37,835 nt of DNA, taken from an uncultured Gammaproteobacteria bacterium. GTDB lineage: Bacteria > Pseudomonadota > Gammaproteobacteria > Arenicellales > CAJQKF01. The notes below the pieces were generated by a model. The model worked only from the letters and a program-made list of their open reading frames with translations, ran no database searches and was not told the origin of the DNA. The DNA lies in assembly GCA_905478855.1 (NCBI GenBank), contig CAJQKF010000128.1:1-37835 (forward strand), written 5' to 3'. The translations under genes and the position numbers were made by a program. Positions 8,304 through 17,267 of the stretch are shown here, in pieces. Position 1 is the stretch's first letter. Every line of letters starts with the position of its first letter.

Positions 8304-9326
8304 ATGATCGAGCATAAACACGGCGAACCATTAATATCGATAGTAATGCCTTATAAAAATGCGGCAAGCACCCTAATCGAATGTATAGAATCTATAGTAG
8401 CCCAGAAAATGTCTCAATTTGAGTTGATTGCGGTTAATGATGGAAGCACGGATAACGGCCTGGCGATTCTATCGAACATAAGAGACGATAGAATCCGGTT
8501 AGTGGAAAATTCAGGAAGCGGCATTGTTTGCGCATTAAATTTCGGAATATCTATTGCTAAGACACGATGGATTGCACGCATGGATGCAGATGACATCATG
8601 AGCCCTGATCGTTTACAAAAACAATGGCAGTATCTGCAACACAATCGAGACGTAAAGTGCATCGGTAGCAGAGTTCAGCTTTTCCCGGAAGAAAATATTG
8701 CAAACGGAATGAGAAATTATATCAAGTGGCAAAATAACCAACTTACCCATCATCAAATAATAACCGGCTTATTGCAGGAATCCACCCTAACCCATCCGAG
8801 TGTATTAATCGAAAAAACATCGCTGCTAAATGTTCATGGATACAGGCAAGGTAATTTCCCGGAAGATTACGATTTATGGCTGCGACTCGCCGATAGCAAT
8901 ATCAAATTCGGAAAGGTTGACGCGTCATTACTTCTTTGGCGAGAACACAACGAGAAGCTGACTCGAACCGACCCCCGTTATTCTTTAGATGCTTTTAATT
9001 CCCTGCGGGTAGAATATTTATTATCTAGAAAAAATATTCAACAAGCGCGTAGAGTAGTTATTTGGGGCGCCGGTCGAATAACAAGAAAACGCGTTGATAT
9101 GGCGGTATCAATGGGACTGCTTATTGATGCATGGATAGATATCGATCCCAAAAAAATTGGTCAACGCATCGATGGTCTGCCGGTTCTAAATCCAAGCATA
9201 CTAACGCCGGAAACCGGTACAGTAATACTTGTATATGTAAACAGTCATGGGGCAAAACCGAAAATAGATAAATTCCTTATAAACAAAGGCTTTGAATACG
9301 GTCAAGACTACTTTCATGTCGGATAA
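8304..9326 (+). CDS. Family 2 glycosyltransferase with C-terminal Rossmann-like domain
   Basis: This 340-residue protein has a GT-A fold of glycosyltransferase family 2. The strand ISIVMPYKNA (11-20), VNDGSTDNG (44-52) and the DAD metal/nucleotide-sugar motif in RMDADD (92-97) are clear, and the PEDYDLWLRL region (186-195) supplies the usual acidic catalytic segment. From about residue 249 a second module begins with VVIWGAGRITRK, a GxGxxx dinucleotide-type loop, then DAWIDIDPKKIGQ and ends with FEYGQDYFHVG. No transmembrane helix is visible. It is a lone surface-polysaccharide-type gene between the liv operon and der, with no neighbouring export or sugar-synthesis genes. Donor and acceptor sugars cannot be predicted. 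Confidence 0.87.
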   Translation: MIEHKHGEPLISIVMPYKNAASTLIECIESIVAQKMSQFELIAVNDGSTDNGLAILSNIRDDRIRLVENSGSGIVCALNFGISIAKTRWIARMDADDIMSPDRLQKQWQYLQHNRDVKCIGSRVQLFPEENIANGMRNYIKWQNNQLTHHQIITGLLQESTLTHPSVLIEKTSLLNVHGYRQGNFPEDYDLWLRLADSNIKFGKVDASLLLWREHNEKLTRTDPRYSLDAFNSLRVEYLLSRKNIQQARRVVIWGAGRITRKRVDMAVSMGLLIDAWIDIDPKKIGQRIDGLPVLNPSILTPETGTVILVYVNSHGAKPKIDKFLINKGFEYGQDYFHVG

Positions 9327-9491
9327 TTACTTGGTTAACACTACACCAAAAACCAATGACCACGAAATACGTGGCAATATAAAGGCATATAGTGTCATGT
9401 TATTAACCGCTTCTGAAACTCAACCCGCAGACAGGAAAAATACCCTGCGCAATGAAAGCTAATATAAAACTGCATTCGCAAAAATATTTTG

Positions 9492-10829
9492 CTATCGATG
9501 TTTTGATCGCTTACGTCCAGCGTAGGGATTATCTTCAGTCTTATAGGTAATATTTACCCGGGTGCCTACTAATTTATAACTGCTCTGTAAATAGTTGGTT
9601 AAATAACGGGTATATGTAGGGGAAATATGCTCTAAACGATTGCCACGTATAACGATACTTGGCGGATTGGTATCTTCCTGATGGGCAAATTTCAGTTTTA
9701 TGGCATTGCCACCGTGCATTGGAGGAGCCTGTGCTTCGACTGCTTTTTCGAGTCGGCGATTAAGATCTGAGGTAGTAAATTCCTTCATTGCTGAATTGTA
9801 AGCACGCACTGCTGCAGGCAATACATCACCTACGGCAGTTCCATGTAATGCAGATATTTTTATGGTTTCGTGAGTAGGTAAGAACGGAAAACGTCTATCC
9901 AGCTTATCCAGAAATCGTTTACGCTGGTAAGATTCAAGATTATCCCATTTATTAATCACAACCATAATCGAACGACCCCTGGTCTCCACCATTCCAGCAA
10001 GAGCGGCATCCTGATCGCCCGGTTCTCGCTGACCATCGAGCATCAGAATACACACATTTGCGCGCTCAATAGCTTGTATAGTTTTTACAACGGAAAATTG
10101 CTCTATCGTATCTGAAATCGTTTTCTTTCGACGCATGCCGGCCGTATCCACAAGGTCAAAACGGTGTTTACCTTTTTCGAATGGAATTAGAACGCTATCC
10201 CGTGTTGTTCCCGGCTGATCAAGAACAATTACACGCTCTTCTCCAACTAAGGCATTAATAAGTGTCGATTTTCCAACGTTGGGGCGCCCAATAATAGCTA
10301 TGCGTATTCTTCCATCGGCATCATCATATATCGGAGCGGGATAGCGATTCAGTAGACTTTCTAGCAACAATTCAACACGATCCCCTCGCTTTGCCGAAAT
10401 TGGCCATACAGATTCCACACCACCAAGACGTTGAAAATCCGCTACCGCCATAGATGAATCGACACCTTCTGATTTATTGACTATTGCGTGTATTGGCTTT
10501 CCGGCCTTTCTCAACATTAAGGCGATTTCTTCATCTCGAGGCGATATTCCGTCGGCAAAATCGAGTATAAATAGGATCTCGTCAGCCTCACGAAGCACCA
10601 TTTGTACTTGGGCATCGATACTTTCAGCAAAAATGGAATCATCACCAAGCCCGCCTGTATCAACCACCAAAGCGCGAACCTCCCCTTCCCTTTTAACTTG
10701 TCCGTACAATCGATCCCGGGTTAACCCAGGTTGATTGTGGACTAGGGCATCCCGCGTTCGAGTAAGGGAATTAAACAGTGTTGATTTACCCACATTGGGG
10801 CGCCCAACAAGCGCTATGACGGGTAGCAT
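9492..10829 (-). CDS. der: Ribosome assembly GTPase Der (EngA)
   Basis: This 445-residue protein has the double G-domain architecture unique to Der, which acts in 50S ribosomal subunit maturation. G domain 1 has GRPNVGKS (9-16), DTGG (57-60) and NKSE (118-121, a variant of NKxD). G domain 2 has GRPNVGKS (181-188), DTAGM (228-232) and NKWD (293-296). A KH-like C-terminal domain spans about 350-435 and ends in a basic tail. It is the last gene of the hisS-yfgM-bamB-der block, 11 bases after bamB. The length is slightly below E. coli Der (490), which has a longer linker. Confidence 0.97.
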   Translation of the reverse strand: MLPVIALVGRPNVGKSTLFNSLTRTRDALVHNQPGLTRDRLYGQVKREGEVRALVVDTGGLGDDSIFAESIDAQVQMVLREADEILFILDFADGISPRDEEIALMLRKAGKPIHAIVNKSEGVDSSMAVADFQRLGGVESVWPISAKRGDRVELLLESLLNRYPAPIYDDADGRIRIAIIGRPNVGKSTLINALVGEERVIVLDQPGTTRDSVLIPFEKGKHRFDLVDTAGMRRKKTISDTIEQFSVVKTIQAIERANVCILMLDGQREPGDQDAALAGMVETRGRSIMVVINKWDNLESYQRKRFLDKLDRRFPFLPTHETIKISALHGTAVGDVLPAAVRAYNSAMKEFTTSDLNRRLEKAVEAQAPPMHGGNAIKLKFAHQEDTNPPSIVIRGNRLEHISPTYTRYLTNYLQSSYKLVGTRVNITYKTEDNPYAGRKRSKHR

Positions 10830-10840
10830 TATGATGTTTT

Positions 10841-12007
10841 CTACGGTGTGTGTTTTAAGGCGTGCAAGCGGCCGCCTTCAGTTAAAATTAGCAATGTGCC
10901 GTCGACCTTAAGTGGTGTCGATACAATTGCTCCACCAGCGAGACGTTTAGATCCCAATAATTCTCCCGAGGTACGATCTAAATTGTAGAGATAGCCTTCG
11001 AAATCACCAAGCATCACATTATCCCCAGACGCTACTGCAGGACTTAAGCCACGGCCTTTTAAGCTATGCTGCGACCATTGTACTTCGCCAGTAAATCGAT
11101 TTAAGCCGGTGACAACACCTGTCTCCGCAATAACATACAGACTATCCGCATCAACGCCGATATTTTTTATAGTGGATACATCCACAGACCAGATCACTCT
11201 TGGTGAACCTAGCGCCATTGCAACTATGCGAGACTGAAATGCAGCAACATATAGCACAGTGCCGAATAGGGCCGGGTTAGAATCAATATCGGTTAATTGC
11301 TGCACTCGGTCATTTCCCTTACGTCGTCCGACATTGGTTTCCCACAAAATATTACCACTATCAATATCAACGGCAATGAGTCGACCATCGGCAAGACCGC
11401 TAACTGCACCCCTGCCGTTAATAAGCGGAGAAGAAACACCACGGACACTGAGCCCAATCACATTTTTCTGAACATTCCAGAGTATTTTGCCGGTTGCTGT
11501 ATCTAATCCAACGATGCGGCTATCACCCACTCTAACAACAACAACCCCAGAAACCACAACAGGTGTGGCCAGCACCTCGCCATCAACCACTGTTATCCAA
11601 GAGACAAGGCCATCGGCGCTATTTAGTGCGACAACCTCCCCATTTTCTGTAGCAATCGTAACAAGTCCATCACCCACACCAACGCCGGCTGTCAATCTTT
11701 GTTCGATAGAATTTCTCCACAGCACATTACCATTGGACAACTCGAGTGCAACAACTTGTCCTTCAGAACTTGCAGCGAATACTGTTCCGCGCTCGACAGC
11801 TGGATCGATAACATTTTTTTGAGCACTAAAATTGCTACCTAATGAATACGACCATCGTTTTTCAATGAAATCATTTGCGCGTGTTTTTGGTTTTACAGAG
11901 GCATCTATTCCTTCTTGGGAAAAATGCAAATTTTTGCCACCACAAGCGCTTAATAAAACCGCACATAAAGCGATAAACCCGAAGCTTCGAATCATTAATC
12001 CCGTCAT
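10841..12007 (-). CDS. bamB: Outer-membrane assembly lipoprotein BamB
   Basis: From the ATG at 12007 the product is 388 residues. It opens with a lipoprotein signal whose lipobox is LSAC with the lipidated cysteine at residue 22, so it should be anchored in the outer membrane facing the periplasm as a scaffold of the BAM complex. The rest is a series of PQQ-type beta-propeller blades with repeated patterns such as GNVLWRNS, GLVSWITV, GKILWNVQ, GNILWETN and GEVQWSQH. An upstream in-frame TTG at 12028 is possible, but GGAGAG lies between it and the ATG and fits as the ribosome site of the ATG. The start is 4 bases past the yfgM stop. Context between yfgM and der is the classic one. Confidence 0.95.
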   Translation of the reverse strand: MTGLMIRSFGFIALCAVLLSACGGKNLHFSQEGIDASVKPKTRANDFIEKRWSYSLGSNFSAQKNVIDPAVERGTVFAASSEGQVVALELSNGNVLWRNSIEQRLTAGVGVGDGLVTIATENGEVVALNSADGLVSWITVVDGEVLATPVVVSGVVVVRVGDSRIVGLDTATGKILWNVQKNVIGLSVRGVSSPLINGRGAVSGLADGRLIAVDIDSGNILWETNVGRRKGNDRVQQLTDIDSNPALFGTVLYVAAFQSRIVAMALGSPRVIWSVDVSTIKNIGVDADSLYVIAETGVVTGLNRFTGEVQWSQHSLKGRGLSPAVASGDNVMLGDFEGYLYNLDRTSGELLGSKRLAGGAIVSTPLKVDGTLLILTEGGRLHALKHTP

Positions 12008-12011
12008 TTCG

Positions 12012-12647
12012 TTAGTTCTCTCCAGCAATCGCGTTTCGCTTTGCCTGCAAAATTAACGTGTATTCTGAGTTTTCAGCCAATACGGCTAAAGCTCGATCAT
12101 AATTTTCAATAGCTGCCTTCATACTTCCTTTTTGCAAATTCGCTTCCGCAGCCAACTCGGCAAAGAACGCTTCGAAACCGGTTTGATCTCCCTCAGATAC
12201 CAGTTGCAAAGTGCGATCAGCATTACTCTCCGCTAGCTCAAGCCAACCTAGTCGCAATCGTGCCGTTTGTTTCAATGGTTCAACAGAATCCGAAGCCAAC
12301 ACCCAATTAAGTAGTTTTCTCGCCGACTCGACCTCACCCGAAGAAAACTGATGGGCCGCGGCGATTAATGCGCCGCTTGCACTATAAGGTGTTGCGGCGA
12401 AATCTTCGGTTAATTCTGTTGAAAGTTGGGCAACCGAATCAACACTGTCGGCTTCGACAGCCTTACGTAATTGGGCATAAATACCGGCCGCGGATTCTGA
12501 ACGATTCTGTACATAACTATTCCAACCGTTAAAACCAACTATGCCCGACAATCCAAGTACGATGCCTATGATTATCGAGTTGCCGTTTTTTTTCCACCAC
12601 TGCTTCAATTTCTGCAGTTCTTCATCTTCTGCCAAATGGGGTTCCAT
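12012..12647 (-). CDS. yfgM: YfgM-family ancillary SecYEG translocon subunit
   Basis: This 211-residue protein has a short cytoplasmic N-terminus (MEPHLAEDEELQKLKQWWKK), one transmembrane helix at about residues 24-41 (IIIGIVLGLSGIVGFNGW) and a periplasmic helical TPR-like domain (TPR_21 family). YfgM of E. coli associates with SecYEG and the chaperone PpiD at the periplasmic side. The segment EEELQKLKQWWKKNG is a family hallmark in equivalent form. It stands between hisS and bamB exactly as in other gammaproteobacteria. Confidence 0.93.
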   Translation of the reverse strand: MEPHLAEDEELQKLKQWWKKNGNSIIIGIVLGLSGIVGFNGWNSYVQNRSESAAGIYAQLRKAVEADSVDSVAQLSTELTEDFAATPYSASGALIAAAHQFSSGEVESARKLLNWVLASDSVEPLKQTARLRLGWLELAESNADRTLQLVSEGDQTGFEAFFAELAAEANLQKGSMKAAIENYDRALAVLAENSEYTLILQAKRNAIAGEN

Positions 12648-12680
12648 CTATTAACTCCTAAATTAATTTTGCTCTACTAA

Positions 12681-13952
12681 TTAACAGTTCGTGTCTAACC
12701 CACGACCTAAATATTTTGCTACATCCTGAAAGGGCACAGACAGTTGCTCAGATTCAGTGCGTAAATCTTTTATCGTAGCCATCTGTTGCTGTAACTCAGT
12801 CTCACCGAGAACAACAGCATATCGTGCGCCACTTTGATCGGCCTTCTTAAATTGCTTCTTAAAATTACCACCGCCAAAGTGCGAATGAACCCGAATACCA
12901 GAATCGCGCAAGGTTTCAGCCAATACGATTCCCTCCAATTCGGCCAGATCACCCATAGTTACCATATATACCTCAGGCAATATTGACTGCATTGGTGGTC
13001 CTTCCAACAACACAAGCTCAATAAGTCGTTCAATACCCATTGCAAAACCTGCAGCAGGTGTTGGTTTACCGCCAAGTTGAGTCACGAGTCCATCATATCG
13101 TCCACCCGCAAGCACTGCACTTTGGGCTCCGAGTTTATCCGTGACCCACTCAAATACCGTGCTTGTATAATAATCCAGTCCTCTAACCAAACCGGGGTTT
13201 ACAGTATACTGCACATCCGCCTTAGCTAAGATTGCCTGCAATCGGGTAAATTGCTGCAATGACGAATCATCCAGATAGTCAAACAAATTCGGTGCATCTT
13301 TAAGAATTTCTCGTGTTCGCGTATTTTTACTATCAAGAATTCGTAGTGGGTTTTTAAATAAGCGACGCTGGCTATCTTCATCCAACTCCGCCGTATATTG
13401 GCTCAGGTACTCGACTAGAGCGTTCTTGTAATTTTCCCGAGATTCACTCGAACCCAATGTATTGATTTCCAATTTGACCGACTGCACACCCAACCGCTTC
13501 CAAAGTCGCGAGGCAAAGATTAAAAGCTCTGCATCAATATCTGGCCCAGGCCAGCCAAGGGCCTCAATACCAAATTGATGAAACTGACGGTATCGACCCT
13601 TTTGTGGTTTTTCGTGTCTAAACATAGGGCCGAAATACCACAGTTTCGCCTGCTTATTATGCACAAGACCGTGTTCAACAGACGCTCGAACGCAACTAGC
13701 AGTGGCCTCAGGTCTAAGCGTTACACTTTCGCCGTTATTATCGATAAATGTATACATCTCTTTTTCGACAATATCGGTTTGCTCACCAATGGTTCGTTTG
13801 AAAAGCTCTGTTCGCTCCAACAGCGGAGTTCGTATCTCACGGTAACCGTAGAGATTGCATAGGGACCTTAATTGCTCGCTGATAAAATGCCAAATATCCG
13901 CAGATTCAGGCAATACATCATTCATACCTCTAACTGACTGCAATGTACTCAT
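12681..13952 (-). CDS. hisS: Histidyl-tRNA synthetase
   Basis: This 423-residue class II aminoacyl-tRNA synthetase charges tRNA-His. Motif 1 surrounds IRTPLLERTELFKRTIGE (about 40-58), motif 2 is FRHEKPQKGRYRQFHQFG, the histidine-binding motifs are LVRGLDYYTSTVFEW and AGGRYDGL, and motif 3 is GFAMGIERL. The anticodon-binding domain fills the last 100 residues. Length matches E. coli HisS (424). It follows rodZ by 44 bases. In most relatives ispG lies between rodZ and hisS, but here it is absent. Confidence 0.98.
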   Translation of the reverse strand: MSTLQSVRGMNDVLPESADIWHFISEQLRSLCNLYGYREIRTPLLERTELFKRTIGEQTDIVEKEMYTFIDNNGESVTLRPEATASCVRASVEHGLVHNKQAKLWYFGPMFRHEKPQKGRYRQFHQFGIEALGWPGPDIDAELLIFASRLWKRLGVQSVKLEINTLGSSESRENYKNALVEYLSQYTAELDEDSQRRLFKNPLRILDSKNTRTREILKDAPNLFDYLDDSSLQQFTRLQAILAKADVQYTVNPGLVRGLDYYTSTVFEWVTDKLGAQSAVLAGGRYDGLVTQLGGKPTPAAGFAMGIERLIELVLLEGPPMQSILPEVYMVTMGDLAELEGIVLAETLRDSGIRVHSHFGGGNFKKQFKKADQSGARYAVVLGETELQQQMATIKDLRTESEQLSVPFQDVAKYLGRGLDTNC

Positions 13953-13996
13953 AACTATAAATTTACTAATTATACGTAAGTAAAACTTGCTTAAAT

Positions 13997-14893
13997 CTAA
14001 GGTTGATCGCCAACAATAAATCGTGCAAACAATCCCTTTTTTGACTGGGAATAACTATCGATTTTTCCTAAATACTGCACACGCACGCCACCTGCATTAC
14101 CCAAAAATACTGTAAACGGCGGCATACCATTTAACTCTATTGTGTTTCCCACAGAAACCGTTTGACTCAACAATCGTTGCCCCGCACTATCTCTGACATC
14201 AACCCATGAACCCTCATCAAAGATTAAAACAAGTCGATTAGCACCCGAAGTTTCAGAAGCACTAGCGCCAGGTGACACTGAAAAATCATTGACTTTACTC
14301 GACGCTTCTAAACCTTGGATAGCTAAATTTAACGGTATCAACGATTCTACTGTCATCGCATCCACCACATCACTAAGGGTTGGCGCTTGTATAAGAGAAG
14401 ATTCCAGGATTGATTCATTCTCTATTGAGACCTCGCTTACAGAAGAAATTTCTGCAAGTAAGTTTTCATCTATTTCGTTACTCTCTGTCGACCACCAATA
14501 CTCGCTGATAAGCAAATACCCCACACCGACCGCGATGACTATAGCAAGCGTAAACAGCGCAAGATCTAAAGTGGACCGTTTCGTTTTCCTTCTCGATGAG
14601 CGTTTACTACCCGGGATGTGTTCAGGGTCGGGAATATATTCCGGTATTTTATCTCGAAAACTCGTAATTGTAGGTTCAAGGTCTACATTTACCATGCGTG
14701 CATAGGAACGCAAATAGCCCAGCACAAATGTGCTACCGCCCATTCCTTCAAAATCGTCCCGTTCAAGTTCCTCGATAAGATCTGGTGCTAAACACAAAGC
14801 ATTTGCGATATCCTCAACAGACCATCCGATACTTTGCCGTTGCCTGCGCAACACCTGACCAGGAGTTAATGTTGGATTATCTAGAGAATCCAC
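13997..14893 (-). CDS. rodZ: Cytoskeletal protein RodZ (HTH and DUF4115)
   Basis: This 298-residue protein starts at a GTG that overlaps the pilW stop by one base (TAGTG), indicating coupled translation. The N-terminal Xre-like helix-turn-helix spans about residues 11-80 (PGQVLRRQRQSIGWSVEDIA), a basic stretch KRSSRRKTKRS precedes the single transmembrane helix (about 110-131), and the periplasmic C-terminal DUF4115 domain (about 215-290) contains the GSWVDVRDSAGQRLL strand pattern. RodZ links MreB filaments to the membrane in rod-shaped cells. The linker is serine- and glutamate-rich. Position between pilW and hisS is conserved. Confidence 0.93.
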   Translation of the reverse strand: MDSLDNPTLTPGQVLRRQRQSIGWSVEDIANALCLAPDLIEELERDDFEGMGGSTFVLGYLRSYARMVNVDLEPTITSFRDKIPEYIPDPEHIPGSKRSSRRKTKRSTLDLALFTLAIVIAVGVGYLLISEYWWSTESNEIDENLLAEISSVSEVSIENESILESSLIQAPTLSDVVDAMTVESLIPLNLAIQGLEASSKVNDFSVSPGASASETSGANRLVLIFDEGSWVDVRDSAGQRLLSQTVSVGNTIELNGMPPFTVFLGNAGGVRVQYLGKIDSYSQSKKGLFARFIVGDQP

Positions 14894-15657
14894 TAGCTTT
14901 CACTACTAAACAAGGGTCGCAATTGCGCAATAAATTCAGACAAAGGAAAGCTTTCTCTCAACTGCTTGGCATAGTCACCTGCAATATCCCGGCGCTGCAA
15001 TTCAATTTCATTTTTTACAGCCAGAAATAAACTTTCCTCGGTAAAATAGCGATTTTGAAAAAAGCGCTCAAGATACCCCCGAGTTTTAAAATACTCCATT
15101 GCCTCAAACTTCAGCTTGGCCAATTCAAATAGTGCTCTGCGCATTGTGGGTTGCAACCGAATCGCAAATTCATAATTCTCAGTGGCAGCCACAGTGTTTC
15201 CGGCCAGTCTATTACATTCACCCATGCCGTAGAGCGTAAAGTGTTGAACTTGATTAAGAGGATGATTAAGTGATTTGTTAAGCTGAATTAAACCAGCTTC
15301 AGTTTCGCCAGTTTTACAAAGAAAAAAACCATAATCATTCATTGCCGAAATATTATCGCTGTCATTTTTCACCGCTCGTGAAAAATGGAAACGAGCTTTC
15401 TTAATATCGCCCAAACGATTTTGCAAATGCCCCATTGCCAAGTTTGCCCGGGCTGAGTTTTGATCGATATCTAACGCCAGCTGGAACTCATCCCGAGCCA
15501 CGTCTATCTGACCTTTTTCGTAGTAATTAATGCCCATTTGGGTATGTAATTCAGATCTTTCAGCTTTATTCCATTTCTGTGGTTTGTCATCACCCGTAGT
15601 GATACACCCGCCCAGAGTAATGACAAGAAAAGAAATCAAAGCGATGAATTTATTCAC
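14893..15657 (-). CDS. pilW: Type IV pilus biogenesis/stability lipoprotein PilW (PilF)
   Basis: This 254-residue protein has a lipoprotein signal with lipobox LGGC (cysteine 18) and four or more TPR units; repeats such as [23 protein letters not shown] and [22 protein letters not shown] are visible. PilW/PilF pilotins carry the secretin PilQ to the outer membrane. The ATG overlaps the rlmN stop (ATGA) and its stop overlaps the rodZ GTG. No other pilus gene is in the window, as is usual for this locus in gammaproteobacteria. Confidence 0.92.
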   Translation of the reverse strand: MNKFIALISFLVITLGGCITTGDDKPQKWNKAERSELHTQMGINYYEKGQIDVARDEFQLALDIDQNSARANLAMGHLQNRLGDIKKARFHFSRAVKNDSDNISAMNDYGFFLCKTGETEAGLIQLNKSLNHPLNQVQHFTLYGMGECNRLAGNTVAATENYEFAIRLQPTMRRALFELAKLKFEAMEYFKTRGYLERFFQNRYFTEESLFLAVKNEIELQRRDIAGDYAKQLRESFPLSEFIAQLRPLFSSES

Positions 15658-16754
15658 GATAGACCCGCCTTCATACGTTGCGAACGTTTTGTTCTATCCA
15701 AAACACTTCCGGCCAATTGGCCACAAGCGGCATCAATATCGTCTCCTCTGGTTTTTCGGGTTACAGTGTTGATTCCAGCCTCTAACAAAATATCCCGAAA
15801 ACTATTAATTGTGTTTTTCGACGAACATTCGTAAGGGATACCCGGCGATGGATTAAATGGGATCAGATTTACTTTCGATGGAAGCTCTACTAATAACGCT
15901 GCCAATTGATGAGCATGTTCTTCTCGATCATTAACATCCTTAAGCATAACGTACTCAAACGTGATGCGTCGTTTTGATTCTGTGCCAACATAGCGTTTAC
16001 ACGCTGCCAATAGACACTCGATATTGTACTTTTTGTTTAGCGGCACAATCTGTGTGCGGAGTTCATCGTTTGGCGCATGCAAGGAAACCGCCAGACTCAC
16101 TGGGCAGTCTTTTGCCAACCGATCGATACCCGGCACAACACCCGCAGTACTCAGTGTTACTCGACGCCGGGATAAACCAAATGATAAGTCGTCCAGCATT
16201 AATTTCATTGCAGGCACTACGGCATCATAGTTCAGTAATGGTTCTCCCATACCCATCATCACGACGTTACTAATAACACGATCTTCACCCGTTTTTAGGC
16301 GATTTTCAGCCATCCACACCTGGGAAATAATTTCGCCCGTGGTGAGGTTTCGATTATAGCCCTGCCGCGCAGTAGCACAGAATGTGCAGTTCAGCGCGCA
16401 ACCCACCTGAGAAGACACACACAGAGTACCTCGGTCGCTTTCCGGTATAAAAACCGTCTCAACCGCGCTTCCGCCCGGTACCGAGTGCAACCACTTGAAG
16501 GTCCCGTCTACAGATTGTTGCTCGCTAATTGTTTCCGGGAAACGTAATTCCGCCATCGCTTCAAGTCGCACGCGCAGCAACTTACTCAGATCGGTCATTT
16601 GATCGAACTGAGTTACTCCACGCTGGTAAATCCACTGCATGATTTGACGCGCACGAAAGGGTTTTTCATCCAATTCAGCGAACAAACCTTCTAATGAACT
16701 TCTATCATAGTCCAGCAAATTGACTCGAGACGACATAGCGGAATCAAGCTTCAT
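15654..16754 (-). CDS. rlmN: Dual-specificity RNA methyltransferase RlmN
   Basis: This radical SAM enzyme methylates C2 of A2503 in 23S rRNA and A37 in some tRNAs. Counting from the ATG at 16754 (366 residues), the cluster-binding motif CALNCTFC has cysteines at 119, 123 and 126, and the conserved methyl-carrying cysteine is in [12 protein letters not shown] (about 344). GEPLLNYD and [15 protein letters not shown] are family motifs. A longer in-frame start at 16787 would overlap ndk by 29 bases; the ATG just 4 bases after the ndk stop is preferred, and an ATG at 16736 is also possible. No clear ribosome site helps choose. Confidence 0.96.
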   Translation of the reverse strand: MKLDSAMSSRVNLLDYDRSSLEGLFAELDEKPFRARQIMQWIYQRGVTQFDQMTDLSKLLRVRLEAMAELRFPETISEQQSVDGTFKWLHSVPGGSAVETVFIPESDRGTLCVSSQVGCALNCTFCATARQGYNRNLTTGEIISQVWMAENRLKTGEDRVISNVVMMGMGEPLLNYDAVVPAMKLMLDDLSFGLSRRRVTLSTAGVVPGIDRLAKDCPVSLAVSLHAPNDELRTQIVPLNKKYNIECLLAACKRYVGTESKRRITFEYVMLKDVNDREEHAHQLAALLVELPSKVNLIPFNPSPGIPYECSSKNTINSFRDILLEAGINTVTRKTRGDDIDAACGQLAGSVLDRTKRSQRMKAGLS

Positions 16755-16758
16755 ATTT

Positions 16759-17184
16759 TTAACGTGAGCACAGATCTGCAGCGTCAAAGAAATATGCTAT
16801 TTCGGTAGCAGCTGTGTCTGGAGCATCGGATCCATGAGCTGAATTAGCTTCAAGGGATTCGGCAAAATCCGCGCGAATAGTTCCTGCCAATGCTTCTGAC
16901 GGATTTGTTGCACCCATAATTTCACGATTTTTACGAATGGCGTTTTCGCCTTCGAGAACTTGCACAATCACCGGTCCAGATGTCATGTAAGCAACTAGGT
17001 CATTAAAAAACGGACGTTCGCTATGAACAGCATAGAATCCTTCCGCTTGTTCCTTTGACAAAGACATCATACGGGCGGCAATAATAGTCAGACCTGCTGT
17101 TTCAAAACGGTCATAGATTTTTCCGATCAAATTACGACGAACAGCATCGGGTTTTACAATAGAAAGCGTACGCTCAACGGTCAT
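16759..17184 (-). CDS. ndk: Nucleoside diphosphate kinase
   Basis: From the ATG at 17184 the product is 141 residues, close to E. coli Ndk (143). It transfers the terminal phosphate between nucleoside triphosphates and diphosphates through a phosphohistidine, here in NSAHGSD near residue 117. The N-terminal [12 protein letters not shown] and the [14 protein letters not shown] segment are typical. AGGAGA seven bases upstream supports this start over an in-frame TTG at 17205. A terminator precedes the gene, so it probably begins its own transcript that runs into rlmN. Confidence 0.97.
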   Translation of the reverse strand: MTVERTLSIVKPDAVRRNLIGKIYDRFETAGLTIIAARMMSLSKEQAEGFYAVHSERPFFNDLVAYMTSGPVIVQVLEGENAIRKNREIMGATNPSEALAGTIRADFAESLEANSAHGSDAPDTAATEIAYFFDAADLCSR

Positions 17185-17219
17185 GTAGTTGTCTCCTGGG
17201 CACAATAAAAGTTTTTACG

Positions 17220-17245
17220 AAAAACCGATGTAGAAATAACATCGG
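17220..17245 (-). terminator. Intrinsic terminator after mtaB
   Basis: On the minus strand CCGATGT, a 7-base loop and ACATCGG form a perfect 7-bp stem followed directly by TTTTT. It lies 22 bases past the mtaB stop and upstream of ndk, separating the two transcripts. Confidence 0.8.
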
Positions 17246-17267
17246 GGACAACCGCCTATTTTAACTT

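Noticed and set aside
9360..9374. CCACG-AAATA-CGTGG hairpin downstream of the glycosyltransferase
   Set aside because: A 5-bp stem without a T run is too weak to call a terminator; the 165-base gap to der holds no clear one.
9478..9492. GCAAAA-ATA-TTTTGC inverted repeat touching the der stop
   Set aside because: AT-rich with a 3-base loop and no T run after the stem, so not credible as a terminator.
14289..14705. 138-codon plus-strand ORF opposite rodZ
   Set aside because: Serine-rich translation of the complementary strand of rodZ, with no ribosome site or homology that I recognise.
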